Shown here: positions 17,303 through 25,071 of the stretch, piece by piece
Layout: each line of letters starts with the position of its first letter
Position numbering within the stretch: position 1 is the first letter of the stretch
Source of the DNA: Marisediminicola sp040546025
GTDB lineage: Bacteria; Actinomycetota; Actinomycetes; Actinomycetales; Microbacteriaceae
Direction: 5' to 3'
Assembly: GCF_040546025.1 (NCBI RefSeq)
Contig: NZ_JBEPNA010000001.1
Coordinates: 496,001 to 560,000 of the forward strand
Length of the DNA: 64,000 nucleotides
The notes under the pieces: model-generated
What the model was told of the DNA's origin: nothing
Database searches by the model: none
Seen by the model: only the letters and a program-made list of their open reading frames with translations
Program-made: the position numbers and the translations under genes

Positions 17303-17937
17303 TGCTCACGATGCCCGTCACCGTGTCGCGCAGCTCCCCATAGGCCACCAAGACGATGCCCCACAGGACGGCGAAGAGGCCGCCCTGCAGGACCGGGGAT
17401 CCCACCCCGTCCGGCAACGCCACCGACGCGAGCCCGATGACAACGGGAGCCGGTGCCGGCGCTCCACAGCGGGATGCGCCATCCGCGGGTCTGCGCGGAG
17501 GCGAGGAAGCCGACGAGCACGACGGCGACGGTCGCGGCCGCCATCTCGGCGAGACGATCACCGCCGGCGCAACGCCCGAGAAAGCACGACGGGCCGGCAT
17601 CCGTCGCCATGCCCAGCATCCGCACGGCGTGCCCCGCCCCGACGAGCGCGGCGAGGGTCGCGAGCCCGGCGAGCGGGAGGCTCATCGACCGCACCGGTGC
17701 GACGAGGTCGTCGCGGTGCGGATGCAGACCGGCGAGCACCGCGACCGCCCCGAGCTGCGCGAGCGCCCCGACCAGTGGCTCGATCCGCTTCCGATCAGGC
17801 CCGCCGCGCCAAGCATGAGGGCGCCGACTGCCGCCTGCTGCACACCGGCGATCCGCGGCGGCCGGCGCAGCTGGCTGGCGAACCCGACGGCGATGATGGC
17901 CCCGACGGTGACAAAGCCGTCCGCGGACCGGCCGCAT
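17292..17937 (-). pseudogene. Decayed membrane-protein gene with several frameshifts
   Basis: No single frame encodes a full protein, but three overlapping minus-strand pieces join into one. ATG 17937 (MRPVR) continues after a frame change near 17918 into DGFVTVGAIIAVGF and AVGALMLGAAGLIG. After a change near 17795 the frame returns to RIEPLVGALAQLGAVAVLAG, LVGAGHAVRMLGM and AATVAVVLVGFLAS. After a change near 17460 a third frame gives PVVIGLASVALPDG and GGLFAVLWGIVLVAYG. Joined, this is about 210 residues with about six membrane helices and no recognised function. Hydrophobicity switching cleanly from frame to frame is the main evidence. Sequencing error is the alternative explanation, but three events in 650 bp make decay likelier. 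Confidence 0.65.
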
Positions 17938-18131
17938 CTGCGCGTGCCCGTTTCGTGCGGGTGAGTTGCCTTCGCGACTGCGGTGCTCGCGGCGCCTTCG
18001 TTGCCATCAATCAATGGTTCGCCTGTGCCGGGTGGGACGAAAGGCTCAACTTTTCCTTGCGCGAGGGGTGTCGCCGGTACTACGGTTGCGTTCGCGCCAG
18101 TTTGTGCGCCATCAGTCGAAAGGAGCCGAGC

Positions 18132-18191
18132 GTGATTATTGCAGGAATGACCCGCACCACCGCCGGCTTCGTCGGCGTCCTCACCGCTTAG
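18132..18191 (+). CDS. Tiny ORF with strong ribosome-binding site (19 codons)
   Basis: A GTG-initiated frame of 19 codons ending in TAG, preceded by GAAAGGAG (18118-18125) at ideal spacing. A possible promoter lies upstream (TTGCGC near 18057 and TACGGT near 18081). The peptide (MIIAGMTRTTAGFVGVLTA) resembles the first residues of a secreted or membrane protein that stops early. It may be a leader peptide, the remnant of a truncated gene, or chance. The 214 nt between it and the next gene contain no convincing continuation. Confidence 0.3.
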   Translation: MIIAGMTRTTAGFVGVLTA

Positions 18192-18405
18192 TCGGCTGGT
18201 TTCTTCTGCCACCGGTAAAGCGGTGGTGACGGCCTCGAAGCCCGACCCGGCCGCAGCATCCGTCTGCCCGGGCATCCACCCCGTTTGACCTGCCCGATCG
18301 GGCAACGTCGCCAGTATTCCGCCGCCGAGAGCGGCCCGTCGGTTCAGCGACCGTGGATGCCCGCGCATCCGCCTGCCTGCCGCGCAAGCACGTGAGGAAC
18401 ACCTG

Positions 18406-18687
18406 ATGAACAGCACTCTGTCGACCGCACCCGGTCGTCACCAACACCCGCCCCCTGCGGCGGAGCACGAACGGTCGGCCCATCGCCCACGGGATGTGGC
18501 ACCGATCGACCGGCTCGCGCTGCACGTCGGTCTCGCCCTCATCCGGTGGGGGCGGCGCCCGCGCGTCGTCCGCGCCCGGCCGGTCGACTCGGAGGCCGCG
18601 CAGCTGTCGCGGCAGAACCGCGAAGGCACCATCGCGCGCGAGCACGCCGCCGACCTCGCGTACCGGCTCACCATCCCGTTCCGGTGA
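18406..18687 (+). CDS. Small conserved-type protein of unknown function
   Basis: A 93-residue basic protein, preceded by GAGGA at good spacing from its ATG. The central segment (APIDRLALHVGLALIRWGRRP) is a short amphipathic or hydrophobic helix followed by arginines, and the C-terminal half is charged with many Arg and Ala. Small proteins of this layout are common in Microbacteriaceae, to my recollection, but no function is known to me. It may associate with the membrane. It ends just before the first inverted-repeat element, at 18694. Confidence 0.6.
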   Translation: MNSTLSTAPGRHQHPPPAAEHERSAHRPRDVAPIDRLALHVGLALIRWGRRPRVVRARPVDSEAAQLSRQNREGTIAREHAADLAYRLTIPFR

Positions 18688-18693
18688 GCGCTG

Positions 18694-18884
18694 TCATTAT
18701 TCAGGAGTGGACGGCCCGGCCGGCTGTCATCATTCAGGAGTTACAGCCCGGCTGGAGGCTGGTCGCCGGGGTTGACCCCTGCTTTCGTGGGGCGATACCC
18801 GGTTGCTCGGGGGCGAGTGCGGCTCTCGGCCCGCCGATCTCCTGAATAATGCAGCCCGACAGAAGCCTGAACTCCTGAATAACG
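18694..18884. repeat. Paired inverted-repeat element A (four copies of the CATTATTCAGGAG word)
   Basis: Within the 359-nt gap between the small-protein gene and the acyl-CoA ligase, two forward copies of TCATTATTCAGGAG lie at 18694-18708 and 18727-18742 (the second reads TCATCATTCAGGAGTT). Two reverse copies follow at 18839-18851 and 18870-18884. The four form a large imperfect inverted repeat with a core of about 95 nt. The same word, in the same opposed arrangement, recurs near 38.3 and 42.7 kb. The word is AT-rich against a very GC-rich background. The remaining 160 nt up to the ligase gene hold no clear feature. Confidence 0.85.
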
Positions 18885-19046
18885 GAATCCCGCCGCGCTC
18901 GGCAACCTGACAAATACGCCTACCAGGGCGGCGATGCATTGGAGGAAACCTGACACCGACCGCGGTTCTCCCACGGCGCGAGCCTAGGATGCGATGGGCC
19001 CGTCAGCGGGCACTGACGTCAACGATGACCGAAGGGGTCAACACGC

Positions 19047-20600
19047 ATGAGCACTGGATTCGCCACGATGTCCGTCGCCGCAATTCTCGCCGAGAGCGCC
19101 AGCCGGTTTCCGGAATCCGTCGCCGTCGTGGTCGGGCAGCAGGAGACGACCTACCGTGAACTCTGGCGCGAGGCGCGCGAGTACGCGGGGGCTCTGAAGG
19201 CACGCGGCATCGGTCCCGGCGACCGGGTCGCGGTGCTCATCCCCAACGTCGCCGACTTCCCGCGGGTCTACTACGCCGTGCTCGCGCTCGGCGGCATCGT
19301 CGTGCCGATCCACGCCCTCCTCAAGTCAGAGGAGATCGAGTACGTCCTGCGCGACAGCGGCGCGAAGCTCATCGTGTGCGCCGCGCCCCTCCTCGGCGAG
19401 GGGGCCAAGGGCGCCGCGCTCGCGGCCGTCGAGCTTGTGTCGGTGCTGATCCCGGATGACAAGGTCGCCGCCCTCCCGTTCGCGCGGCTCGAGGACGAGG
19501 CGCGCGGGGCCACCGCCGTCGAGACGTACGAACCACGGCATCCATTCGACACCGCGACGATCCTCTACACGAGCGGCACGACCGGCCGGCCCAAGGGCGC
19601 CGAGGGGTGCCACCTCGCCCTGGTCGAGCAGGTGAACGTGCTGCTGCTCAGCACCTTCGACCTGCGGCCGGAGGACCGGGTGCTCGGATGCCTGCCCCTG
19701 TTCCACACGTTCGGCCAGACCTGCGCGATGAACGCCACGTTCCGGGCCGGTGCCACGATCGTGATGGTGCCGCGATTCGACGGCGACACCGCGCTGGGCG
19801 TGATGATCGAGCAGAAGTGCACGATCTTCATGGGCGTGCCGACGATGTACATCGGCCTGCTCGACGCGGCATCCCGCAACCTCGAACGCCCCCCGCTGCG
19901 CTACGCCGTCTCGGGCGGCGCGGCGATCCCGGTCGCGATGATCGAGAAGTTCCGTGACGCGTTCGGCGCCGAGATCTTCGAGGGGTACGGCCTCACCGAG
20001 ACCTCGCCCGTCGCGACGTTCAACCACGTCGGCCGGGTGCCGCGCCCCGGAACCGTCGGCCAGGCGCTGTGGGGGGTCGAGATCGGCATCGGCAACCCTG
20101 AGCTGCAGGAGTCGGTCGAGCTTTTGGCGACGGGCGAGCTCGGGGAGGTGCTCATCCGCGGGCACAACCTCATGAAGGGCTACCTCAACCGGCCGGAGGA
20201 GACAGCGAAGGCGATCGTCGACGGCTGGTTCCGCACCGGCGACCTCGGAACGCTTGACGAGGACGGCTACCTCACGATCGTCGACCGCACGAAGGACATG
20301 ATCCTGCGCAACGGCTACAACGTGTACCCGCGGGAGGTCGAGGAGGTGCTCGCGCGGCATCCGGAAGTCGCGGGCAGCGCCGTCTTCGGGATCTCGCACG
20401 AGACCCACGGACAGGAGATCATGGCCGCGGTCATGCTCCGTCCGGGAGCCGTCGCGACCGGCCAGGATCTCATCGACTTCACCATGGAGCACATCGCGTC
20501 GTACAAGTACCCCAGGCACATCCAGATCGTCGACGCGCTGCCGCTCGGACCGAGTGGGAAGGTGCTCAAGCGCGAGCTGGTGGCGAAGTACGACAGCTGA
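19047..20600 (+). CDS. AMP-dependent acyl-CoA synthetase (long-chain fatty acid CoA ligase type)
   Basis: A 517-residue ANL-superfamily ligase. It has the P-loop YTSGTTGRPKG (about residue 173), the A5 motif GYGLTETSP, the hinge region (WFRTGDLG, IVDRTKDMI) and the C-terminal catalytic Lys in GPSGKVLKREL. It activates a carboxylate to acyl-AMP and then acyl-CoA. Overall similarity suggests medium- or long-chain fatty acids, but the exact substrate is not readable. The ATG is preceded by GAAGGGG. It is convergent with the phosphatase gene that follows, so it is probably monocistronic. Confidence 0.9.
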   Translation: MSTGFATMSVAAILAESASRFPESVAVVVGQQETTYRELWREAREYAGALKARGIGPGDRVAVLIPNVADFPRVYYAVLALGGIVVPIHALLKSEEIEYVLRDSGAKLIVCAAPLLGEGAKGAALAAVELVSVLIPDDKVAALPFARLEDEARGATAVETYEPRHPFDTATILYTSGTTGRPKGAEGCHLALVEQVNVLLLSTFDLRPEDRVLGCLPLFHTFGQTCAMNATFRAGATIVMVPRFDGDTALGVMIEQKCTIFMGVPTMYIGLLDAASRNLERPPLRYAVSGGAAIPVAMIEKFRDAFGAEIFEGYGLTETSPVATFNHVGRVPRPGTVGQALWGVEIGIGNPELQESVELLATGELGEVLIRGHNLMKGYLNRPEETAKAIVDGWFRTGDLGTLDEDGYLTIVDRTKDMILRNGYNVYPREVEEVLARHPEVAGSAVFGISHETHGQEIMAAVMLRPGAVATGQDLIDFTMEHIASYKYPRHIQIVDALPLGPSGKVLKRELVAKYDS

Positions 20601-20607
20601 GCGCGGG

Positions 20608-21705
20608 TCAGTCGCGCCGGAGCACGACGACGGTGACGTCGTCGTCGGCACCGGAGATCGCCATCGCGAGGAGCGAGTCGACGATGTCCTGGGCGTGCGG
20701 TGCGGAGCGCACGATCCGCTCGACCTCGTCGAGGCTGCCGAGGTCGCCGCCCCAGAGGTCGAGCACTCCGTCGCTCACCGAGACCAGGGTGTCGCCGGGC
20801 TCGAGCTCGACCGTGTGCTCGCGCCAGCCGACCTCGAGACCCATGCCCAGCGGCAGGCTCGTCGTCCGCAGCCGCTTCGCGCCGCCGGTCGCGCGCACCA
20901 CGAGCGAGAGACCGTGGCCGGCGTCGACGTACCGGATGCTGCCGGAGTCGGCATCCAACCGCGCGTGGAACAGGGTCACGAAGGCTTCGGCCTGGTCCAG
21001 GTCGGATGCGAGCGCCGTGGCCGCGGCGACCACGGCGCGGCTCATGTCACTCTCGCCGGCCGCGGAACGCAGCACGGCGCGCACGGTCGCGGCGATGATC
21101 GCCGCTCCGATGCCCTTGCCCATTACATCGGCGAGAGAGAAGACGGCCCCGCCGTCGACGGCGTACCAGTCGAAGAAGTCGCCGCCGACTGCCCGTGCCG
21201 GAGCGCAGCCGCCGACGAGGTGGTAGCCGGGGAGACTGACGAGCTGCGCCGGGAGCAGCCCCCGCTGCACCTCCGCCGCCCGGCCGAGCTCGTTGTTCGC
21301 CGCCTGGCTCGTGCGCCAGCGGTCCGCGAGCTTCAGCACCGTCGCGACGAGCTGGGCGGACTTGACCGGCTTCGTCAAGAACTCGTCGGCCTCGCTGCGG
21401 AACGACTGCATCGCGTACTCGAGCGACACGTGGGCCGTCATGACGACGACAGGGAGTCCCGGATGCGCGCCGCGGAGCTGCGTGATGACCTCGAAGCCGG
21501 TCATGCCGGGCATCTCTATGTCGGTGACGACAACATCCGGGAGGAAGTCGGCGGCAACGCCCGCCACCTGCTGCGGATTGTTCACCACCAGCACGCGGCA
21601 TCCGCCCCGCTTCTCGAGGACGATCCGCGTGTACTCGGCCACGTCCGGGTCGTCGTCGATGACCAGCACCCGATACGCGTCATCAATCACAGCGGCCCCC
21701 ACCAT
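20608..21705 (-). CDS. Response regulator with SpoIIE-type PP2C phosphatase domain
   Basis: A 365-residue two-domain signalling protein. The N-terminal receiver domain (about residues 10-130) has the acidic pocket DDD, the phospho-acceptor Asp62 (TDIEMPG) and Lys112 (LTKPVK). A linker of about 35 residues leads to a PP2C/SpoIIE domain with metal-binding GGDFFDW and DVMGKG motifs, and a C-terminal DDDVTVVVLRR. Phosphorylation of the receiver probably gates serine-phosphatase activity toward an anti-sigma-factor antagonist, as in RsbU/RssB-like systems. No histidine kinase, anti-sigma factor or antagonist is nearby, so the partners lie elsewhere. Confidence 0.92.
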   Translation of the reverse strand: MVGAAVIDDAYRVLVIDDDPDVAEYTRIVLEKRGGCRVLVVNNPQQVAGVAADFLPDVVVTDIEMPGMTGFEVITQLRGAHPGLPVVVMTAHVSLEYAMQSFRSEADEFLTKPVKSAQLVATVLKLADRWRTSQAANNELGRAAEVQRGLLPAQLVSLPGYHLVGGCAPARAVGGDFFDWYAVDGGAVFSLADVMGKGIGAAIIAATVRAVLRSAAGESDMSRAVVAAATALASDLDQAEAFVTLFHARLDADSGSIRYVDAGHGLSLVVRATGGAKRLRTTSLPLGMGLEVGWREHTVELEPGDTLVSVSDGVLDLWGGDLGSLDEVERIVRSAPHAQDIVDSLLAMAISGADDDVTVVVLRRD

Positions 21706-21755
21706 TCGGGTTCCAGCTTAGGTGAAGCCGTGCTGGATCGAGCGAGACGTGCGGG

Positions 21756-22241
21756 TCAGGCTGACGAGTCCAGGGGCAGGTCGCGGGCCTCGGCCGCGCG
21801 AGTTCTGGGCCAGGCGATGCCGATGCTCGCGGCGGCGACCAGCCCGCTCCACAGCATCCAGGCGATGGAGCCGACCGCATCGATGACCGTCAACGACTGC
21901 ACCTGCTCCCGCCCTCCGATGAAGCTCATCGCGGAGCCGGGAAGGGCGCCGAGCAGCACGAACAGCCCCGAGACGAGAACGCCGCAGACGAAGCCGGTCA
22001 CAGGGATGCGGGGGAGGAGGGCGAGCACGGCCGCGATGAGCATGCCGTAGAGCGCGGCGAGGGGCACGAGGAAGTAGAAACCCGTGAGCAGTGAACGGGG
22101 CGCGGCGATCACCGCTTCGGCCAGCGAGAAGCCTTCACCGGCGACGAGCAGCTGCACGATGTTCACGCCCCACCCGCCGAGGAGCGATCCCACGGTCACG
22201 ACGCTCGCATACACCAGGAGCCTTGCGGATCCGGTTCTCAT
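21756..22241 (-). CDS. Small membrane protein of unknown function
   Basis: A 161-residue protein with four predicted membrane segments (around residues 8-30, 48-75, 82-100 and 125-145) and a short charged C-terminus. I recognise no family. It lies 50 nt upstream of the response-regulator/phosphatase on the same strand and may be co-transcribed with it, but no domain links them. The ATG start gives a normal N-in hydrophobic leader (MRTGSARLLVYASVVTV). Confidence 0.65.
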   Translation of the reverse strand: MRTGSARLLVYASVVTVGSLLGGWGVNIVQLLVAGEGFSLAEAVIAAPRSLLTGFYFLVPLAALYGMLIAAVLALLPRIPVTGFVCGVLVSGLFVLLGALPGSAMSFIGGREQVQSLTVIDAVGSIAWMLWSGLVAAASIGIAWPRTRAAEARDLPLDSSA

Positions 22242-22312
22242 GACGCCAGCTTGACACAGTCGCTCCCCGTTCAGGAGACGCGCCGTCGTCGCGGGGTGGC
22301 CGCGAAGTGCGG

Positions 22313-24241
22313 TCAGACCGCCGCCGCCACCGTCGCCGCGATGACGTCGATGGCCGCGGGGTCGTCGATCGTCGGAGGAACGACGTAGTCCTCGCCGTTC
22401 ACGATCTGCCGCATGGTCTTGCGGAGGATCTTGCCCGACCGCGTCTTCGGCAGTGCCTGCACGACCACGGCGTCTCTGAAGGCGGCGACGGCGCCGATCT
22501 GCTCGCGCATCATCGCGACGAGCTCGGCGGCGAGCTGGTCGTCGGCGATCGTCACCCCGTGCTTGAGCACGACATAGCCGACCGGCTTCTGCCCCTTGAT
22601 CTCGTCATGCACCCCGATGACGGCGCACTCCGCGACGGCCGGATGCTGCGAGAGCACCTGCTCCATCGATCCGGTCGACAGCCGGTGGCCGGCCACATTG
22701 ATGATGTCGTCGGTGCGGCCCATCACGTAGAGGTAGCCCTCGCGGTCGAAGTAGCCCGAGTCACCGGTGAGGTAGTAGCCGGGAAACGCCGACAGGTAGG
22801 TAGCGACGTACCGGTCGTCGCCGTTCCACAGGGTCGCGAGGGTGCCGGGCGGCAACGGCAGCTTGATCACGATGTTGCCCTCGGCCAGGTGCGGCACGGG
22901 GGCGCCGTGTTCGTCGACGATCCCGACCTGGAACCCGGGCACCGGGAACGACGGGGAGCCCGCCCGCAGCGGCAGATTCTCCAGTCCGCGCGGGCTCGCG
23001 CAGATCGCCCACCCGGTCTCGGTCTGCCACCAGTGGTCGACGACGGGCTTCTCGAGCAGCGCCGTCGCCCAGGTCCAGGTGTCCGGGTCGAGGCGCTCGC
23101 CGGCCAGGAACAGCGCGTCGAGGCAGCCGAGGTCGTACTGCTCGGCGAGCGTGGCGTGCGGGTCGGCCTTGCGGATCGCGCGCAGCGCGGTCGGCGCGGT
23201 GAACAGCACCTTGACCCGGTGCTCAGAGACGACGCGCCAGAATGCGCCGGCATCCGGGGTGCCCACGGGCTTGCCCTCGTACAGCACGGTCGTGGCGCCC
23301 GCGATGAGCGGCCCGTAGACGATGTAGGAGTGGCCGACGACCCAGCCGACGTCGCTCGCCGTCCACATCACGTCGCCCGGGTGGATGTCGTAGATGTTCG
23401 CCATCGACCAGGCCATCGCGACCGCGTGCCCGCCGTTGTCGCGGACGACGCCCTTCGGTGCTCCGGTCGTGCCGGAGGTGTAGAGGATGTACAGCGGGTC
23501 CGTCGCCGCGACCCCGACGGGCGGATGCGGGGTGGCGAAGGGGGACCGCTCGTCCCAGTCCCACCACTGCGTTCCGGGGTAGCTGAACTCCGCGGCCGAG
23601 CCGGGCACCTCGGTGCGGTTCTTGACGATGACCGTGGTGACCGAGTGGCTGCTGAGGGCGAGAGCGTCGACGATCGTCGGGAGGTACTCGACGACGCGGC
23701 TCGGCTCGATGCCGCCGGATGCCGTGACGATGACCTTCGGCTGGGCGTCGTCGAGCCGGGCCGCGAGCTCCTTCGCGGCGAAGCCGCCGAAGACGACGGA
23801 GTGCACGGCGCCGAGCCTCGCGCAGGCGAGCATTGCGGTGACGGCCTGCGGCATCATCGGCATATAGATGACGACGCGGTCGCCCTTGACGACTCCGGCA
23901 TCGGCGAGCACCCCGGCGAACCGCGCGACCTTGTCGAGCAGGGTCGCGTAGCTGTAGCTCTTCTTCTTGCCGACGACCGGGGAGTCGTAGATGAGAGCCG
24001 AGTTCTCGCCGCGGCCGGCGAGAACGTGCCGGTCGAGCGCGTTGAAGCACGTGTTCATGACGCCGTCGGGGAACCACCGGTAGAGCGGGGCGCCCGTATC
24101 GTCGAGTGCGACCGTCGGCGGGGTGTCCCAGTCGATTCCGCTCGCCGCGTCGAGCCAGAAGCTCTCCGGCTCGCGCTCGCTTCGGGCCACACTCTGCCGG
24201 TAGGCGCCGGACGGTGCCGGGCCACTGCTGCTGCTGTTCAT
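22313..24241 (-). CDS. prpE: Propionyl-CoA synthetase
   Basis: A 642-residue acyl-CoA synthetase of the acetyl/propionyl-CoA synthetase branch. It has an N-terminal acetyl-CoA-synthetase-N region (YRQSVARSEREPESFW), P-loop YTSGTTGAPKG, the segment VFGGFAAKEL, a WWQTETGWAI substrate-pocket motif, and the C-terminal catalytic Lys in TRSGKILRKTM. PrpE activates propionate to propionyl-CoA, which feeds the methylcitrate cycle encoded divergently. The ATG at 24241 is preferred to an upstream ATG because of GGGGAGAA just before it and because similarity begins here. Upstream in-frame codons overlap the shared promoter region. Confidence 0.92.
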   Translation of the reverse strand: MNSSSSGPAPSGAYRQSVARSEREPESFWLDAASGIDWDTPPTVALDDTGAPLYRWFPDGVMNTCFNALDRHVLAGRGENSALIYDSPVVGKKKSYSYATLLDKVARFAGVLADAGVVKGDRVVIYMPMMPQAVTAMLACARLGAVHSVVFGGFAAKELAARLDDAQPKVIVTASGGIEPSRVVEYLPTIVDALALSSHSVTTVIVKNRTEVPGSAAEFSYPGTQWWDWDERSPFATPHPPVGVAATDPLYILYTSGTTGAPKGVVRDNGGHAVAMAWSMANIYDIHPGDVMWTASDVGWVVGHSYIVYGPLIAGATTVLYEGKPVGTPDAGAFWRVVSEHRVKVLFTAPTALRAIRKADPHATLAEQYDLGCLDALFLAGERLDPDTWTWATALLEKPVVDHWWQTETGWAICASPRGLENLPLRAGSPSFPVPGFQVGIVDEHGAPVPHLAEGNIVIKLPLPPGTLATLWNGDDRYVATYLSAFPGYYLTGDSGYFDREGYLYVMGRTDDIINVAGHRLSTGSMEQVLSQHPAVAECAVIGVHDEIKGQKPVGYVVLKHGVTIADDQLAAELVAMMREQIGAVAAFRDAVVVQALPKTRSGKILRKTMRQIVNGEDYVVPPTIDDPAAIDVIAATVAAAV

Positions 24242-24278
24242 CGAAATTCTCCCCGTCGAGACTCGTCGAATTTCCCTG

Positions 24279-24349
24279 TGTATACAGAAAGTTGCTAAAG
24301 TATGGCACATTCTGGTGATTCTGCCGATATGGTCGAAGGACTGTATACA
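24279..24349. promoter_or_regulatory. Two TGTATACA palindromes: probable GntR operators of the prp locus
   Basis: The 130-nt divergent region between prpE and the GntR gene contains two perfect 8-bp palindromes TGTATACA, at 24279-24286 and 24342-24349, 63 bp apart from start to start. They fit the FadR-subfamily GntR operator core (GT-n-AC dyad). Each is placed to control one side: one 38 bp before prpE, the other 22 bp before the regulator. The surrounding sequence is AT-rich and presumably contains both promoters. Confidence 0.7.
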
Positions 24350-24371
24350 TTTGTCGCGGTTGGAGGTAAGC

Positions 24372-25028
24372 ATGGCGGTGCCGGCACGAGCCAGTGATCG
24401 GGCCTACCTTGCCCTTCGCGGCGAGATCATCGACTGGGAGCTCCCGCCGGGCAGCATTCTGGGTGAGGTCGAGCAGGCGGCGCGGCTCGGGGTGTCCCGC
24501 ACCCCGGTGCGCGAGGCCCTCGCCCGGCTCACCGCCGACGGACTCGTCGCGGCCCAGGCGGGCAGAGGGCTCGTCGTCACGGACATCTCGATCGACAACA
24601 TCCGCGAACTCTTCGAGGTGCGCGAGGCGCTCGAGATGCAGGCGGCCCGACTGGCCGCCCGACGCGGTGACACCGCCGCGTTCGCGGCCCTCGAGGCCGA
24701 GTTTGTCGCGGTGCCCGACCTGCTCGAGCGCGACGATCCCGCCCGTCACGCCTATTACGGCCTCGTGCAGCGTTTCGATGAGGCGATGGATGACGCCGTC
24801 GCCAACACCTATCTCGTCGCCGCGCTGCGCAGCCTGCGCACCCATCTCGTGCGCGTGCGCCGGCTCGCGAAGGACAACCCGGCGCGGCTCTCGACCGCGG
24901 CCGCCGAGCACCTCCTCATCGTGCGGGCGGTGGTCGCCGGCGACGCCGACCTCGCCGCCAACGCCACCCACGTGCACCTTCACCACGCCCTCGCGAGCGC
25001 ACTCGCGTCGACCGAGCCGGCTCCCTGA
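24372..25028 (+). CDS. GntR family (FadR/FCD-type) transcriptional regulator of the methylcitrate genes
   Basis: A 218-residue regulator. It has an N-terminal winged-helix domain (residues 10-75, with the recognition-helix segment LGVSRTPVREALARL) and an all-helical FCD ligand-binding domain (FEVREALEMQAARLAA, ending in HVHLHHALASAL). FCD domains bind metals and organic acids, so an intermediate of propionate metabolism such as methylcitrate is a reasonable inducer. The ATG at 24372 is supported by GGAGG at 24362-24366. It is first in a likely operon with prpD, prpB and prpC, and divergent from prpE. Confidence 0.9.
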   Translation: MAVPARASDRAYLALRGEIIDWELPPGSILGEVEQAARLGVSRTPVREALARLTADGLVAAQAGRGLVVTDISIDNIRELFEVREALEMQAARLAARRGDTAAFAALEAEFVAVPDLLERDDPARHAYYGLVQRFDEAMDDAVANTYLVAALRSLRTHLVRVRRLAKDNPARLSTAAAEHLLIVRAVVAGDADLAANATHVHLHHALASALASTEPAP

Positions 25029-25071
25029 CACACGCACGACCCGCCCCGCGTCTCCACCGAAAGGAACCACC

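Noticed and set aside
18546..18845. A 99-codon frame overlapping the small-protein gene and repeat element A.
   Set aside because: It is out of frame with the better supported 93-residue gene and runs into the repeat arms.
22268..22277. GTTCAGGAG in the gap before prpE's 3' end, similar to the repeat arm.
   Set aside because: Only the CAGGAG half matches, there is no AT-rich half and no reverse copy nearby.
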